The notes: a model not told the origin generated them from the letters alone. Positions 26,427-39,486 are shown, numbered from the stretch's first letter. The stretch is 64,000 nucleotides of DNA from Mermis nigrescens (GCA_036768485.1 JAVLUZ010000399.1:237058-301057), one strand, 5' to 3'. Translations and numbers: made by a program.

Positions 26427-28695
26427 TACGGCTTATTAATGTACCTGGATTACGACATAAAGCTGCATATCTTTGTCGACTACCAGTGCACATTAGTGTG
26501 ATTGCTGGTTCATTTTAAACCACTTTTGCAGGCAATTTACATCAATTAAACGATTGCTCTTCATGTGCAAGATTTTGTGAAACATATTATAAACACGGCT
26601 AAGAAGGATTTAACTTTAATGCAACCCATTTAAGACAAAAATTACATCGCTTCAATGACATTTGAACATAATTATTAAATCATTTAGATTACTTTTGGGG
26701 GTAAACAAACTCACTCAATTGATGTCTCACATATGAATCCTTGAATTTTTCATGACTTCAGTTACAAAGTCTCTGCAAGTCTATCGAATTAGGTTAACAA
26801 GGTAATGTAAACTTTACACAAACACATAGCGTGTAAAGAATATTTCAGTCGGATTCGTAATTTTGATATTTCTCCGATATTATCAACATTTATGGAAAAA
26901 TGAGTCTCCATAATGTTTTAAAGACAAATAAACATTAGGTTTAAACCACTTTGCAATACTGCTGAGTGTAAGCAAGCGCGCCCAACTGACGTATATATTT
27001 CATTCCCTGTAAATTTTTAAATATCAGGAAAAAATTTCGGTTTTTGCAATGCTCTAGAACAAAGGCTAACATGCATGGTAAAAGATTACTCGGATATTAT
27101 GATCCAACATTCATGAAAAACGTATGTATCACAATGGTCTGAGGACAAATAAACAATGAGTGTAAACTACTTTACATCACTGTTGGATGTGAACAAACGA
27201 TGCCTACGTGACGTCTCACATTTGATCCTTTAAAAATTTTCAACTCCAGAAAAAATTAGGTTTCTGGAATGCTCAAAAACGAAGATAAATACATATGTAG
27301 TGTAAACTTCATGGAAACACCTAGTGTAAAGAAAATTTTGGACAGATTAGTAATTTTTGATATTGCTCCAATAACAAGTAATATTTATGACAAAATTAAG
27401 TCTCCATAATGTTCTATGAGCAAACTAACAATTGGTGTAAACCACTTTACAACACTGTAGAGTGTAAACATATGCGCCAGACTGGCATATCAAATTTGGT
27501 TCCTGGTCCATTTCTAGACTTGATAATCGTGTCCCTGACTCATAACCGGAGAAGCAGGCAGAAAAAACAAGACAGAAACGCATTTTAAACACCAAATTTT
27601 TGACTTTACACTCGCTAAATATTAATGTATAGACAATTTGCTTTGACATGCACCCGATATAAAGCACTTTATTTTTATTCTATTAGACTTATTCCGACTT
27701 CTGGAAGGAGAAAGTGGCGAACAAAATACGCAACAAAAACGTATTTTCCATCATTTAGAACACTGCAAACTTTAAAATTCCGTACCGAACTCTCATTGAG
27801 TTTAAAGAAATTCGGTTTAGTACAATTTGTAACTTTTGAATCGTAGTACATTCCTGTGTGCCAAAATTCTCTTGCCAAAATTATTTGGTATGATTTATTA
27901 ATCAAAATTTGGAAAAAACGTGTTTTTTCGCCCATTTTTTACCTCTGATTTTGAACTTTACACCCCCATAAATAACTCAATATTGCGTTTTTTTAAATGC
28001 GGTTTGCTGCGATGTGTAGCCCCTAAGAGGCACTTTATTACTGCTGTATTCCATTCACCCTGACTCATGAGCGGAGAAATTTGGTAGAGAAATCTTACTT
28101 AAAATCCGTTTTTTTACACCATCCACTAGAGTGTAAACTTTAGAACCCCAGGATCTATCTAAGTCACCATAGAACATAGAAGACTTTGCTTATATGCAGA
28201 ATGTAGCCTTGATCCGCTCTACATTTCTGTCAGAAAACATTTTAAAAAACTTATAACCGGAGTTAGTATCGAACATAAGCAGGTTGAAAACTCGACCAAA
28301 AAGTGCTTTTTCACCCCCATATTTTCGCACTCTTTACACTGCCATTCGATAACTAATGCGAATTTCAAAAACAAAAAAGTGCCATCTGTAGAATTCATCC
28401 CTCTATTATCCTATGCTGTTCAATTCTTCGAGTCATCAATATTCAGTTGTTCACATGCCACAGTAAAAAGGTCCCAAAATTTGTCCTATGTTATAACGTT
28501 ACACAAAAACTTTACACCTTCTTTACACAATCAGTTTTGAGTTTCAAGAAAAACAAAAAAACACGGGCTGCGAATTTTTTTATTATCTTTTTTAAAAAAA
28601 ACCGCACCTTCCAGAAGTGTCCCGTTATAGCTGTAGGGGGGGTGCACAGGTGTTAGGGGTACCCAAGTATATTATAGGTACGCGCTAACGCGCTA
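26427..28695 (+). repeat. R1 repeat family, copy C
   Basis: Near-collinear with 1411-3679 of copy A over about 2.27 kb, with scattered substitutions and short indels. It ends with the same GGTACGCGCTAACGCGCTAC hairpin at about 28677-28696 but without the (TA)n run that follows copy A. Corresponding frames (for example 2414-2656 and 27425-27667) are similar only because the DNA is similar; no protein family is recognised. Confidence 0.75.
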
Positions 28696-28727
28696 CGTAA
28701 GATTTAATTCAGGGGTTGATGTAGGTA

Positions 28728-29355
28728 TATAATGGAAACTGATTTAGTAAAAAATTTTCGTCATAAATTTGGTTTATTTCTTGTTTGTATGCTTCCGTCA
28801 CAGCTTCTTCAAATTTTTTGGTGATGCGTTTCTAACCCAGATTCTTAAATTAGGCAAAAGCTTCAAAATAAAATGACTTTTTACGAAATCGTTATTTTCA
28901 TATCCCGTCAACCAGGTTGAGCACGTTTGGCTAAGGTGTCTTATGCCAGATGCAACTTTTTGAACGGATTCACTTGGGAGTTGAAATCGAGCTACAAGTT
29001 CGTCACGTCTTATATCAACATGTTTGTTTTCCGGAAAACGTTCAGCAAAAAGTTGAGCCCATTCATTCCATGTATTTGGTTGGGGATTTCTCTGAGAAAC
29101 ATCGTAAAAAAATCCTTGAGCAGCGCCCTTTACATAAATAGACAAAAGTGAAATTTTTCGATCGACTTGAGAGGCTCCAGTTAATACTGCTAAATTACTA
29201 AATTTTCTTCCCCACGACAACCAGCTACTATCTGCATCACCGTTAAAAGAACTAATTGGTGGTGCTGATGCAAATATTACAGGCCGTTGTTCATATAAAT
29301 TTTGAATTCTAGTAACAGTTTGTTGTAGAAGTGCAATGGCTTGAGCATCATCCAT
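28728..29355 (-). pseudogene. Gypsy-type gag fragment, related to the gag at 57.3-59.1 kb
   Basis: A 185-codon frame starts at an ATG at 29355. It aligns by eye to the N-terminal ~190 residues of the gag at 57348-59147: IQNLYEQRPV against VRDLYNGRPI, WLSWGRKFSNLAVLTGA against WTEWERKFSRTAVLAGA, and RFPENKHVDI against RFPDNRQMDV. A one-base shift near 28800 ends the frame early, and gag-like coding continues to about 28728. The capsid C-terminus, zinc knuckle and all of pol are absent, and no LTRs flank it. It is a truncated relic of a sister family and is not transcriptionally linked to anything I can see. Confidence 0.8.
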
Positions 29356-29499
29356 GATTTAATCCCGAAAAATTTTTTCACGTGAAAAAGAAAATTTAGA
29401 TCTGGAGTTGAATCAGTTTTTATATTTTTATTTTTAACATCTGAAGTTTCAGTTTTAATTTCGAGCGTTGCAAAAACTGCTGCAAACGACAAAATATCG

Positions 29500-31110
29500 T
29501 AAAAATCATCCCTTAATCTACATATATGTTACTTTTCGAGAGCAAAAGCGACATATACGTCGCGTTTGATGTTTTTTAGCCAAAATTATCCTAAAAACTG
29601 TTGAAAACGCTGCAAGTATCGTAAAAATCATGCTATTCCACGTTTCTTTGGTTATTCACGGACATTTCTGCGGAAAATTATAATTTTTCTCGAAATTTCC
29701 ACCCTCCAATCTGAATGTCCGGTACCAATACGAAAATCGACATATATCTTACTTTTCGAGTACCGTCGACATATATGTCGCTTTTATGTTTTCTAGCCAA
29801 AATTATCCTAAAAGTGTTGTAAACGCTATAATATAGTAAAAATCATCCAAAAAATCGACAATTATGTCACTGATCGAGAGCAAAAGCGACCAATATGTCG
29901 CTTTTTATGTTTTTTAGCCAAAATGGTCCTAAAATCTGCTGAAAACGTAAAAATATCGTATAAATCATCCCAAAAATCGATGTATATGTTACTTTTCGAG
30001 AGCAAAAGCGACATATACGTCGCTTTTGATGTTTTTTAGCCAAAATTATCATAAAATCTGATGAAAACGCTTAAGTATCGTAAAAATCATGCTATTCCAC
30101 ATTTTTTTGGTTGTTCACGGACATTTCTGCAAAAAATTTTAATGTTTCTCGAAATTTCCACCCTCCGATCGGAATGTAATACGAAAATCGACATATATGT
30201 TACTAAATGAAATGAATAAAATAGTTTATTGCGACAGAGACGGAATTACAACAATACAAATTTGGTCGAATTGAAAAAAAGAATGAATCAGACTAGATAC
30301 ACTAAAATGTCGTCAATGCAATGAAATATAATATCAATAACCGGTGCAAGGACTATAAAGGCGGTTTGCACTTACTTATAGTCTAAGGTTAAATTGATTT
30401 TCTCTAAACGACTGCAGAAGGAGGGAAAGTTCGGGTCGTTTCTTATGTTTTTTAGCCAAAATGATCCTCAAAAACTGCTGAAAACGCTAAAATTTCGTAA
30501 AAATCGATAAAATATCGTACAAAATTTTTTAGGGGAAGAAAAAACATATATGTCGCTTTTGATGTTTTTTAGCCAAAATCATCATAAAAACTGCTGAAAA
30601 CGCTGCAATATCGTAACAATCATCCCAAAAATCGACATATATGTTACTTTTCGAGAGCAAAAGTGATATATATGTCGCTTTTTCTGTTTTCAACCAAAAT
30701 GATCCCAAAAACTGCTGAAAAAGCTGAAATATCGTAAAAATCATGCTATTCCACATTTTTTTGGTTATTTATGTATATTTCTGCGAAAAATCCTTCATTT
30801 TTCGGAATTTCCACCCTCCAATCGGAATGTAACATGAAAATCGACATATATGTTACTTTTCGAGTGCACTCGACCTATCTATATGTCGCTTTTGATGTTT
30901 TTAGCCAAAATGATCCTAGAAACTGCTGAAAACGCTACAATATCGTAATAATCATCCCAAAAATTGACATATATGTTACTTTTCGAGAGCAAAAGCGACA
31001 TATGTGTCGCTTTTTGATGTTTTTCAGCCAAAAATTATCCCAAAAACTGCTGCAAACGCTAAAAATCGTAAAAATCATACTATTCCACGGTTTCTGATTA
31101 TTTACGGACA
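29500..31110. repeat. ~125-bp satellite-like tandem array with CGACATATATGTCG palindromes
   Basis: Units contain TTTGATGTTTTTTAGCCAAA, then CCCAAAAACTGCTGAAAACG, then TATCGTAAAAATCATCC and finally ATCGACATATATGTTACTTT with CGAGAGCAAAAGCGACATAT. The GTTTTTTAGCC marker recurs near 29572, 29787, 29907, 30031, 30448, 30565, 30690, 30897 and 31020. Some units carry an extra ~85-bp CTATTCCACATTTTTTTGGT-type block. The array is interrupted by a non-LTR fragment at 30204-30446. Short frames are by-products of the repeat. Confidence 0.8.
30204..30446 (-). mobile_element. 5'-truncated non-LTR retrotransposon, 3' end only
   Basis: This block has no match in the surrounding satellite units. On the minus strand it begins with coding-like sequence (FPSFCSRLEKINLTLDYK, then stop). 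A ~180-nt trailer follows, ending AATAAACTATTTTATTCATT and a T-rich tail, with a poly(A)-signal-like AATAAA. Extreme 5' truncation plus an ORF-end/trailer structure is typical of Jockey-like elements, but the clade is inferred from general resemblance only. Confidence 0.5.
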
Positions 31111-31290
31111 TTTCTGCAAAAAAGTTTCATTTTCTTGAAATTTCTAAGCTGCCATCGAAATGTCCTATACTTACACGTAATAAAATAGACAAATACGTGT
31201 CCTTTTGCGTATGTAGAATACGCAACCCCACACGCGGTCCTGTAAGTAAAGTTTTCTATCTGTGTCAAATCAATTTATTGCTCTTTTAAG
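31111..31290. other. Transition from satellite to gene
   Basis: A last diverged piece of the satellite is followed by sequence ending in CTCTTTTAAG, a plausible splice acceptor for the first visible exon at 31291. No upstream coding exon is recognised. Confidence 0.35.
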
Positions 31291-32844
31291 ACTGCTAGCC
31301 CGAAATTCCCATCTGGTCGCCTTGTGGCTAACTGACCTCCGAAAGCTCGGTGGCCTGAAATCAGACACGGTGTAAAATTATTTCGACGCCGTAAAGGCGC
31401 TGGCGACTTTCATGAAAGATAAGTGTCAGCTGCTGGACGCGAAGATCCGTAAGATTCAGGGCAATCTGTCATCCAACATGTCGTTGGTGCAGGTCGGTCT
31501 GTCGCGTCGGCGGATGGAGCAGTACAAGACGAAAATGGTTGAAAAGGCTTACCGGTAGCCTGGAGATCGACGACAAATTTAAGACCATGTTCATGGACGA
31601 CGTATTCACAGCCCTGGACCGCGGCATCCGCCAAAAGATAGCGTCGAAGGTCCCCCTGAGCGCTGACGACAAGGAAAAGGTCTACCGAATCGCCATATCC
31701 CTCATATTGGGCCGCAAATTTCAACGCCCATCGGTAGTCAACAATTTGACTCTGGACGAATATCGTGCTGAAAGGGTCAACCAGCAGGTGCTCGTCAAAG
31801 AATATAAGACTGCAAAGACGGGCCCGCGTTCTTTCTCCTGGACGACAATGACAAATTTTATTTTAACTACTACCTGAATAACATTCGTTCAGAAAGGTAC
31901 AACGTCTGCACAATATTTTCTAATATGTTGTTATCGTTTCTGCTCCAATTACGACACCTATTTGTAAGAATTATCATTTAATTTTATAAAATTCATAACT
32001 TAAGAAAAATAGTAGAAGAAGAGAAAAATTAGAAATTGAGATAAAATGAAGTTTTAGCAAGTTAAACGCACTTGGGATTTTTCGTCATTCGTAAAAAGAC
32101 TTATTTAATTAAATGCTAAGTAAAGGTACGAGTTGTATGATTGCATTCTTTGACCTTAAGCTAAATTATGCATTTCAGCAGGTTGTTTACACCTTATCCT
32201 TAACTAGTTTAGACGCCGACGGCTTTTTCGCTTCAGTCGTTAATTTAATCAGCACGTTCAAGGATCGACATCTTCTAGTTTCTTGTGCCTACTATGAAAT
32301 GCATCTACTACAAGTAGATTAGTACTCATATTCTTCTCCACTTAATATACACTGTTTATTATAGGGTTCAGTCTTATTTAATTACGTTAATTGTTTTTAA
32401 AATCATGCGGGGGAAAATGGTAGGGACATGACATTGAAGTGGGAAACATGAAAGGAAAAATGGAAAATTTATCCGGAAAAACAGGTAAAATTGATTGTGG
32501 AATAGAAAAATCGGAAATCCAAGGAAAGTGAGAGAGAAAAAACGACTTCAATCACACATTTTTCATCAGAATTGGTTAAAATTGTTCGAAAAATATAGTT
32601 TTACGCATTGTTTTATGATTATTGAATATTCCAGCGCTAGTCGTCATTTTCAGATAACAAGCTTGTTATTGGATGTTGTTCTAGGATCGTCAGATGCAAA
32701 GGCAACGCATCGAAGAAGTACTTCTTTCTGAATTCGACGGGCACCAGGCTGACCGAAGCGTCCAAGCACTTTCGGCTTTTCCAGCTCAACGACCTCAAAA
32801 TGGAAAAAGCTTACAAGACGACGGAAATAAGAAGCGCGATTTCC

Positions 32845-33840
32845 GATTGTGTCCCGGGTGACGGACAGTCCCGGGTGATCGACAGTCCCGGGTGACCAAC
32901 AGTCCCGGGTCACCGACAAATGGTTTTAAAAATAGATCTGTCAATCAAATAATTCCCGCATGGCCGACAGTCCCGGGTGGCCGGCTGTACCGGGTGGCCG
33001 ACTGTACCGGGTGGTCGACAGTCCCGGGTGACCGACAAGTGGTATAATAATAGGTTTGTCATAAAAATTCCTAACTGACTAATGATTTCGGAATTAATAC
33101 TTTTTCAAGTAGGTACCTATTTATGCACAGAAATAGTTTTACCAATGCGATAACATCGCTCATACGAATTCATAGCAATTTTAATACATGCAGGATTTTG
33201 TAAAAAAGGCCTAAAATTTACAATGCGTAATATATTAGTGTTATCCAACTTAAACTTATTGTGGCTATCCTACTTAAACTTATTGTTTAGTGCAATCCTA
33301 CTTAAACTTATTTAGTGCTATCCTACTTAAACTAAATTAGTGCTATCCTACGTACTTAAGCTCATTGTTTAGTGCTATCCTACTTAAACTTATTGTGACA
33401 AATATGAATCTTTGATACAAAATTTTTACTGTTGACAGTTTATATTAAATATGTACATTTAATAAGTTTATATACAATATGTACATGTAATAAGTTTATA
33501 TTCATATTTATGCCAGTGAAAACTTTATTGCTATTCGTAGAGAATGAAAAAATTACGTATTCCGATTTTGAAAAAATGTACGTGCATACATACATACTTA
33601 CGTATGTACATATATTCATAGTAATAGTATAACCGGGTCATTTGGGAATTTTTATGCCATCCATCGATCACCCGGTACAGTGTCGGCCACCCGGTACAGT
33701 GCGCCGTCCGGGACTGTCCGGCCACTCGGAACAGTCGGCCAGTAGGTACTGTCGGTCACTCGGGAATTTTTTCGATTGACAGATCTATTTTTATACTATT
33801 TGTCGGTGACTCGGGACTGTCGGTCAGCCGGGACGTTTCC
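32845..33840. mobile_element. 996-bp TIR element with perfect 8-bp duplication, interrupting an exon
   Basis: The octamer CGATTTCC flanks the element (32837-32844 and 33841-33848). Removing the element and one octamer joins the reading frame KTTEIRSAIS to MLSSLDRNKT without a gap. The ends are built from GC-rich units of the type GACAGTCCCGGGTGACC (about seven on the left and seven on the right, inverted), followed inward by ACAAATGGTTTTAAAAATAG and its mirror. The A+T-rich middle has no coding capacity. The termini are G...C and not CA...TG, so although 8 bp suggests hAT, P or Merlin-type enzymes, I leave the superfamily open. Confidence 0.85.
33240..33400. repeat. ~30-bp minisatellite (GTGCTATCCTACTTAAACTT)
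   Basis: About six irregular units of GTGCTATCCTACTTAAACTT with TATTGTTTA spacers lie in the central part of the 996-bp TIR element. They are followed at 33440-33500 by duplicated AATATGTACAT / TAATAAGTTTATAT pieces. Confidence 0.8.
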
Positions 33841-34419
33841 CGATTTCCATGTTGTCGTCTTTGGATCGTAACAAAACAAGAAAAGCTGCTGTTAACAGGT
33901 AAATTTGAATACAAAAGATTGCTACTTTTTCCTGTTATATTTATTTATTTTTATTTTTAGCTTTCGCCTTTTATTTTTTTTATAGGTTTCTGCATTGGTA
34001 ACTTGACTAGAATTAGCTTTTGATTTTTGAAATTTCTGCAACTTTTTGACAGCTTTTATTATTTGAGATATTTTTCAAGAAAAAGATTAAATCGTTAATT
34101 ATGACTGGTAAACGAGCTTTTAAATATATGCAATTTAATCAATGTAAATCACGATTATTCTATACGCTCCAACACATAAGATTAACGCGTGTCTCAATTT
34201 CAGCTACATGCAGCATTTGGAGTCCGTCGCAAAGAAGCTTTATGAGCCGCCGAACGTCGAGCTGACGCGTAGTATTGTCGAAACGACCGAACGAATCCTG
34301 TTTAGTGGTATAAGAATGACATTTGCATGCTTTTTTTATCTACATATCTGCATAATTTGATATTTTTTACACTCTTCTCTTAGTGAGTGCAGTGATAGGT
34401 CAGAATGATGTCAGCAGGG

Positions 34420-34910
34420 AAGTTTTTTTCAGCCAAAATGATCCCAAAAACTGCTGAAAAGACTAAAATAGCGTAGAAATTGTGCCAAGTTAAACTTTTT
34501 GGCCAATAGGAAGTTCTACGAAAAATGATTTAAAATAGGCATATATTTAATTTTCCGAATGCACTTGACATGTATATCGCTTCTGATGTTTTTTTGCCAA
34601 AATGATCCCAAAAACTGCGAAAAACGCTAAAATTGCATACTTAGCATTCTATTCCACGTTTTTGGTCATTTATAGGATTTTCTACGAGAAATCTCCCATT
34701 TTTAATGAGTTGCCACCCTTTCATCGAAATGTGTTTTGCTTACACGTTATAATCCTAAAATTGCACGGTGCATGATATAGTTGTCGTTTCAGACTCGGTC
34801 TTGTGATAAAAAAGACGTTTTTTGGTCAAAATGATCCGAGAAACCGCTGAAAACTTTAAAATAGCATGGAAACTACGCTATTCCTTGATTTTCTGATTAT
34901 TTTCAAGCTC
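34420..34910. repeat. Dispersed units of the ~125-bp satellite in an intron
   Basis: Three diverged units (TTTTTCAGCCAAAATGATCC at about 34425, and the related TTTTTTTGCCAAAATGATCC near 34588 and TTTTTTGGTCAAAATGATCC near 34815) each carry AAACTGCTGAAAA-type sequence. They match the array at 29500-31110 and lie between the exons at 34204-34307 and 35022-35182. Confidence 0.7.
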
Positions 34911-36742
34911 TTTCAGACAAAATTTTTGTGTCAGTGTTTTCATTCAATTTATTTTTTGCAGTGTTTCGCTATTTTATTGTTATTTTCTCAGTTGTATTTG
35001 TTCGTTAGTCTCCTTTGGTAGATCGGCAAACGGCTTCAAACGACTCAGCCATGCCCTTGCAGGGTGAAAATGCGTCGTTTAGCGAAAGGGAACGCCTTCG
35101 CTGGATAGGACGGCAGAAACGCCGCTTTTATTCACACCTTCGACGTCAGCGGCAGCCACGCCGATCTTGTTTTCCCCATCAAGTAAATAATATAAATATA
35201 TGTTGCATCCGTATTGGTTTTGCTTCAATAGTTTAATGGTCGCTTTAGATGTTAAAATCGCATAAAAATTAGCTAATTTTCAGCTAATAGTCATACTCGT
35301 TTTCCTTTATTTCGCATGTTTAGTTTAATTAATTTAATTAATTTCCTTTTTTGCCTTCCTAGCATCCTATCAGTTTCACTAGGCTATTCTTTTTTTATTC
35401 AATGTGTTTTATGTATGAACAAACGACTTGTACTTATATATCGTTGATTTGCTGATTGTATTGAATTCAGGCGACCAGATGGTAGGGCACAACGAGTTGA
35501 GTGAACCCTCGGGCGTCGTAAACTACATTCTGGCGAATGATAAATAAAAATTAATTCTGCACATTTCTAACATTTCTCATTCAGCTGTTATATTTTTGCG
35601 GATTTAATTGATCTTATCGGTCACTTGATGATTTAATTTTTCCAGAAAGTGGTTGTTCGGCTGAAGACTCGTCAATCGTCGACCGCGAGGCCGAGCAGTT
35701 CCAGAGTAAGTCGTTTTGTGCTAAAGCATTGATTAATAATGGCGTTTATGATACGAATTTTTTCATAGTCAAAGGTCATTTTTAGATCTATAATTTGCAT
35801 GAATTTACTGTTGCTGCATTAAATTTTAATTGTTCTTATAATCTACTTTGTTAGTTCCATTATGTTCTTTTCTTTATTTAAAAACGTTGAGACTTAAACG
35901 AAAATCCGTTTCTTCAAAACCTGACTTTTCATATTTATAAAGTCGCTTTCTAATTCATTTTTTCCCGAGATGACCACGTCAGTGTACTTTTTCTTGTATC
36001 GCTACATTACTTTACGTTATCCTTGTTGATCTATCTTTTTTCCTCTTTTATTTTATTTCATCGAGTTGTTTTTTTCATTTTTCCTCTCATTGTAATTCTT
36101 TTTGATTTATTTTTTTCAATTTCTCTTCTTGTCATACATTGCTCCACCAGACATGCACAATGGGAGCTTGAAGGGTCTTTTCTACACCCCTAGAATGGAA
36201 AATGTAAAATTTTATCATTGATAACAGGCAAAATGAAGCTCGAAAACGAAAGAAAATCCAAATTTTTCTCGAGAAGTGCTTGAAATTAATTAGATACTGC
36301 GAGTTTACTCATTTTGTACGCTATTTCACGGCATGTACCTTGTTTGAAGTCATTTTGCTCCAAACAAGCTCAATTTTCGACTCCCCAGATTGTCCGTGAT
36401 TTGCAAGTATATTCCCTATTGCACATAAACGTGTGTTATGCTCGCATCTGTAGTGCTTAATGTGAAATATACACATTTGTAGGACGATCGCACGAGGCAC
36501 ACAAGATCTTGCCGCTGCTGAACGAATCGGATTTAATCAAAAAATGCGAGAGCCAGGCATGGGACGGAATTGAGATCCGACAAAACGTTCCCATCGTCAA
36601 CAGAGGCGTCTTTACGACTAGGCCATTCCTGAGGGCGAGATCATCTGTGACTACAAGGCCAACCTCAGCAAAACGTCGGCGTTCGACGCAATGTGACAAA
36701 GCCGTCGAAAACGAGCAGCTGCTGGCGCGCATGGCAGCGTAA

Positions 36743-39470
36743 CTTTTAGCTTTATTTATCTATTTTCTACAAATTTTATTGAAATAATTTAGAGACATCA
36801 TTAAAATTTCAAATAATAATAACAATCAACCGTAGGGTTTGCCATGTGCTTTTATTGAAAGCATATATTATGTACAAGAAAACTGCAAGGTTAAGCTTAA
36901 TGGACTGTTGTATTTTTCTGCAAATATTTAAAACTGGTACGACACTGAACCATACATATACGCCCTAGGCACTTGCTTTAGAAAGAGGCTAGCTTAGATA
37001 ATACACAGCATGGTCGGTTTGGTAGCTTGGCCAGAGCTTTTTGAGCTAAAGCGGCATCCAAAAACTGATATAAAGTTTAAATGGTTAGGGACAGTTTCGA
37101 GTTTTTAGAAAAGTCCCTTTTTCAGCCATTTCATGCCTTAATTCTTTTTGATCAGAAATTTTTCCACTTTTGCAATCCTGGGTTCATCATCACCCCACAT
37201 GGGCGTGGGCGTCTGCGGACTGCCAAAAAACCAGTAATTCTCACTTGACCCTCAGAATCGCTGTCTTTGGTACGTTTTGGATTTTTAATATTTCGCCTTC
37301 CCATCCATCAAACATAACTGCCTCTTGAATTCCAAAAAGTGCTTTCAGTGTGCGAAATAGCCCGTTTCTTGCTTGTGAACTCGAAAAAATTGATGTTAAC
37401 CAGATGTTCTACATAAGTGCTTCGGGCGCAGATGATCTAGAGGAAAGTTGACCTACCTATGTGCTGCCTTCAATTACATGTGTATATGTTTAAGATTGCA
37501 CGGAAACCGATAAATTTTGATTTCTACCCACCCCTCCAGGCTTAACAAAGTTATCTGTTTTAATTAATCAAATTTTGTGGTAGGCAAACTGAATCTACAT
37601 AAACAGGGTAGTTGAAAGCTCCCTAACATGCATATATGTTGAAGATGCGGCCCCGTCAATCGACATATATTTTCAAATCTGGCCCCGTTTCTACACATAT
37701 CTGTTCAAAAATAAGGCCGCTGCCGACAGCGCAAATTCTCATTGCAGCCGCATGTCCTATACCCACACGTTAAATGCCTAACATATATGTCGATTACCGA
37801 GTGGCACTTTTGCTCGGCGGTCGACATATATGTCGTTTTGCCGATCAGCCGTTCAATTAGGCGTTCTAACTGCAGATGTAAGCCGGCAAACGTGAAATCT
37901 GTTTGGAAGAGGTGATTTCACAAATATTAAGGCTGGACAGCCAGCAAATAAATATTTGGCAAATACATACGTTTTATTACGGAGCATTTCTTCAACATAA
38001 ATCTGATTTTTCTAAAATTTCGTTGTATTGCTTTTACATCAGGAATGAAGCCAACGTAAAAAGTATTCCCAAATGAGCTAGACATATGTAGATCCTACGT
38101 ACTTACTACACGTATGCATGGATAAAAAAATCATTTTGTGTAAGTACATACATTTAAAAAAGTGATTAAAGTTGAAAATTACTTCGACTTTCTATATTTC
38201 TTTCTACTGCTCGTCAGCAATGACAACAACCAAAAGAAGTGTCCCCAAATCAGTTGGTACCTACATGCTGTATGTGTATGTACATATAGCTAAATATGTA
38301 GGTATGCAATTTGCAGGAATCATTAATTTATCAAAAAGAGATTCATCAACCCAGCGCACTGCAAATCCAATCACCACGAAAAATAAACCACAATATTCAC
38401 ATTAAGCAACATATGCCCTCTGACTTCATCGTTTTATTCGCGGCGTCGCAAACAATAAAGTCAATGTACCTGGGGGTTCAATGAAAACGAAGCTTCACCA
38501 GTATTAGCGTCGCTCATTTTCAGCTTTTCTACCTTTGACAACAAAAAAGCCTTTAAATGATGACTGTTTCAGTCGGGCAAAAAGCGGTATTTTCGTCGAA
38601 TTGACCATATGCAAATTATAAAATCAGATTTTTTACCGAATTTACATATTGTTCAAAATTTTATAGTTTCAGGACAAGTATCGCTACTAATTGATTTTAA
38701 ATAAAAGTAGAAAACGTAAAGCAGCGAAAAAGAGATACTTAAACATGAAGGGCGAAGTTTTAAATCACGGTTGTGTAAAAAGTTTTGGGTTCTGCCCCCT
38801 AAAATCTATCGCACTGTCGCATGATGCTGATTTTACTGAATTACTTCTAAAGCCAAAGACTATGCGCACATGTATAGCATGCGATGTCTGGGTATCAGTT
38901 CATAATGTAATTTTAGGATGCTTTTTTCAAGGGCTTTAGAAGGAAGGGCTCGTATGAAAAATACTATTTTTCTAGGATATAATTAAAATTAAAATATGGT
39001 GGAAATATCAATACGTATATTTGATCATCAATATGTATATGGGGAGCGTGGGTCTGGATCGGTTAAAGAACTAAAAACTCACGAAGAGCATGTAAAAATC
39101 TAATAATGTAGTCGACCTTAATCTGCGGGGGTAGGGGTATTTCGAGTCCCTCATACCCCTCCATGCGGTCAAGTGCACTTTAGTGTCAAAAGAAAGCTGA
39201 AAACAGTCTATTTATAAGATAAGAATTAAAAATACAGTGAGAAGTCGAAGCTTTCTGAAAGGAGGGGGTGATCAGCCGCCATTTCAGAAGGGGAAATTTA
39301 TCGTACCGCAAAAAATGATATTTTCCGACGTTTCTCATCAAAGCATTGACATAAAAAATCGCTAAAAATTTTGAAAATTTAATTGTTGGGAGAAGTAGAC
39401 TATTTTTTTTAATTCAGGGGATTCGGATTACGACGCTTACGTGTACAAAACTGTTAAAATTGGTTTGTAG
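36743..39470. other. Non-coding interval, with scattered CGACATATATGTCG pieces
   Basis: No gene is supported. Between about 37625 and 37850 there are several ACATATATGTCG/CGACATATAT segments related to the satellite palindrome. The plus-strand frames at 38172-38405 and 38691-38939 have no recognisable motif and no support as genes. The rest is A+T-rich. Confidence 0.45.
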
Positions 39471-39486
39471 CGTAGGTGGGCGGCAC

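Larger units (their letters stand above)
31291..36742 (+). pseudogene. Decayed multi-exon tyrosine-recombinase-like gene with a SET-like C-terminal exon
   Basis: Exons read by eye are 31291-31896, 32685-32844 plus 33849-33898 (one exon split by an insertion), 34204-34307, 35022-35182, 35646-35705 and 36483-36742; most have AG/GT borders and all are GC-richer than the introns. Exon 1 has a helical N-terminal part and then LILGRKFQRPSVVNNLTLDE, where the first Arg region of the tyrosine recombinase fold would lie. Exon 2 has KYFFLNSTGTRL and KAYKTTEIRSAIS, and exon 3 YMQHLESVAKKLYE, resembling the second Arg, the His-x-x-x-x-A segment and the terminal Tyr. The last exon reads VPIVNRGVFTTR followed, after a one-base shift, by PEGEIICDYKANL, which resembles a SET domain. 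One stop (about 31371) and at least three frameshifts make it a pseudogene. It could be a Crypton-like element or a domesticated relative. Confidence 0.55.

Noticed and set aside
38691..38939. Basic 82-codon frame (MILNKSRKRKAAKKRY)
   Set aside because: It is isolated, without splice partners or a recognised domain in an A+T-rich stretch; chance is the simplest explanation.
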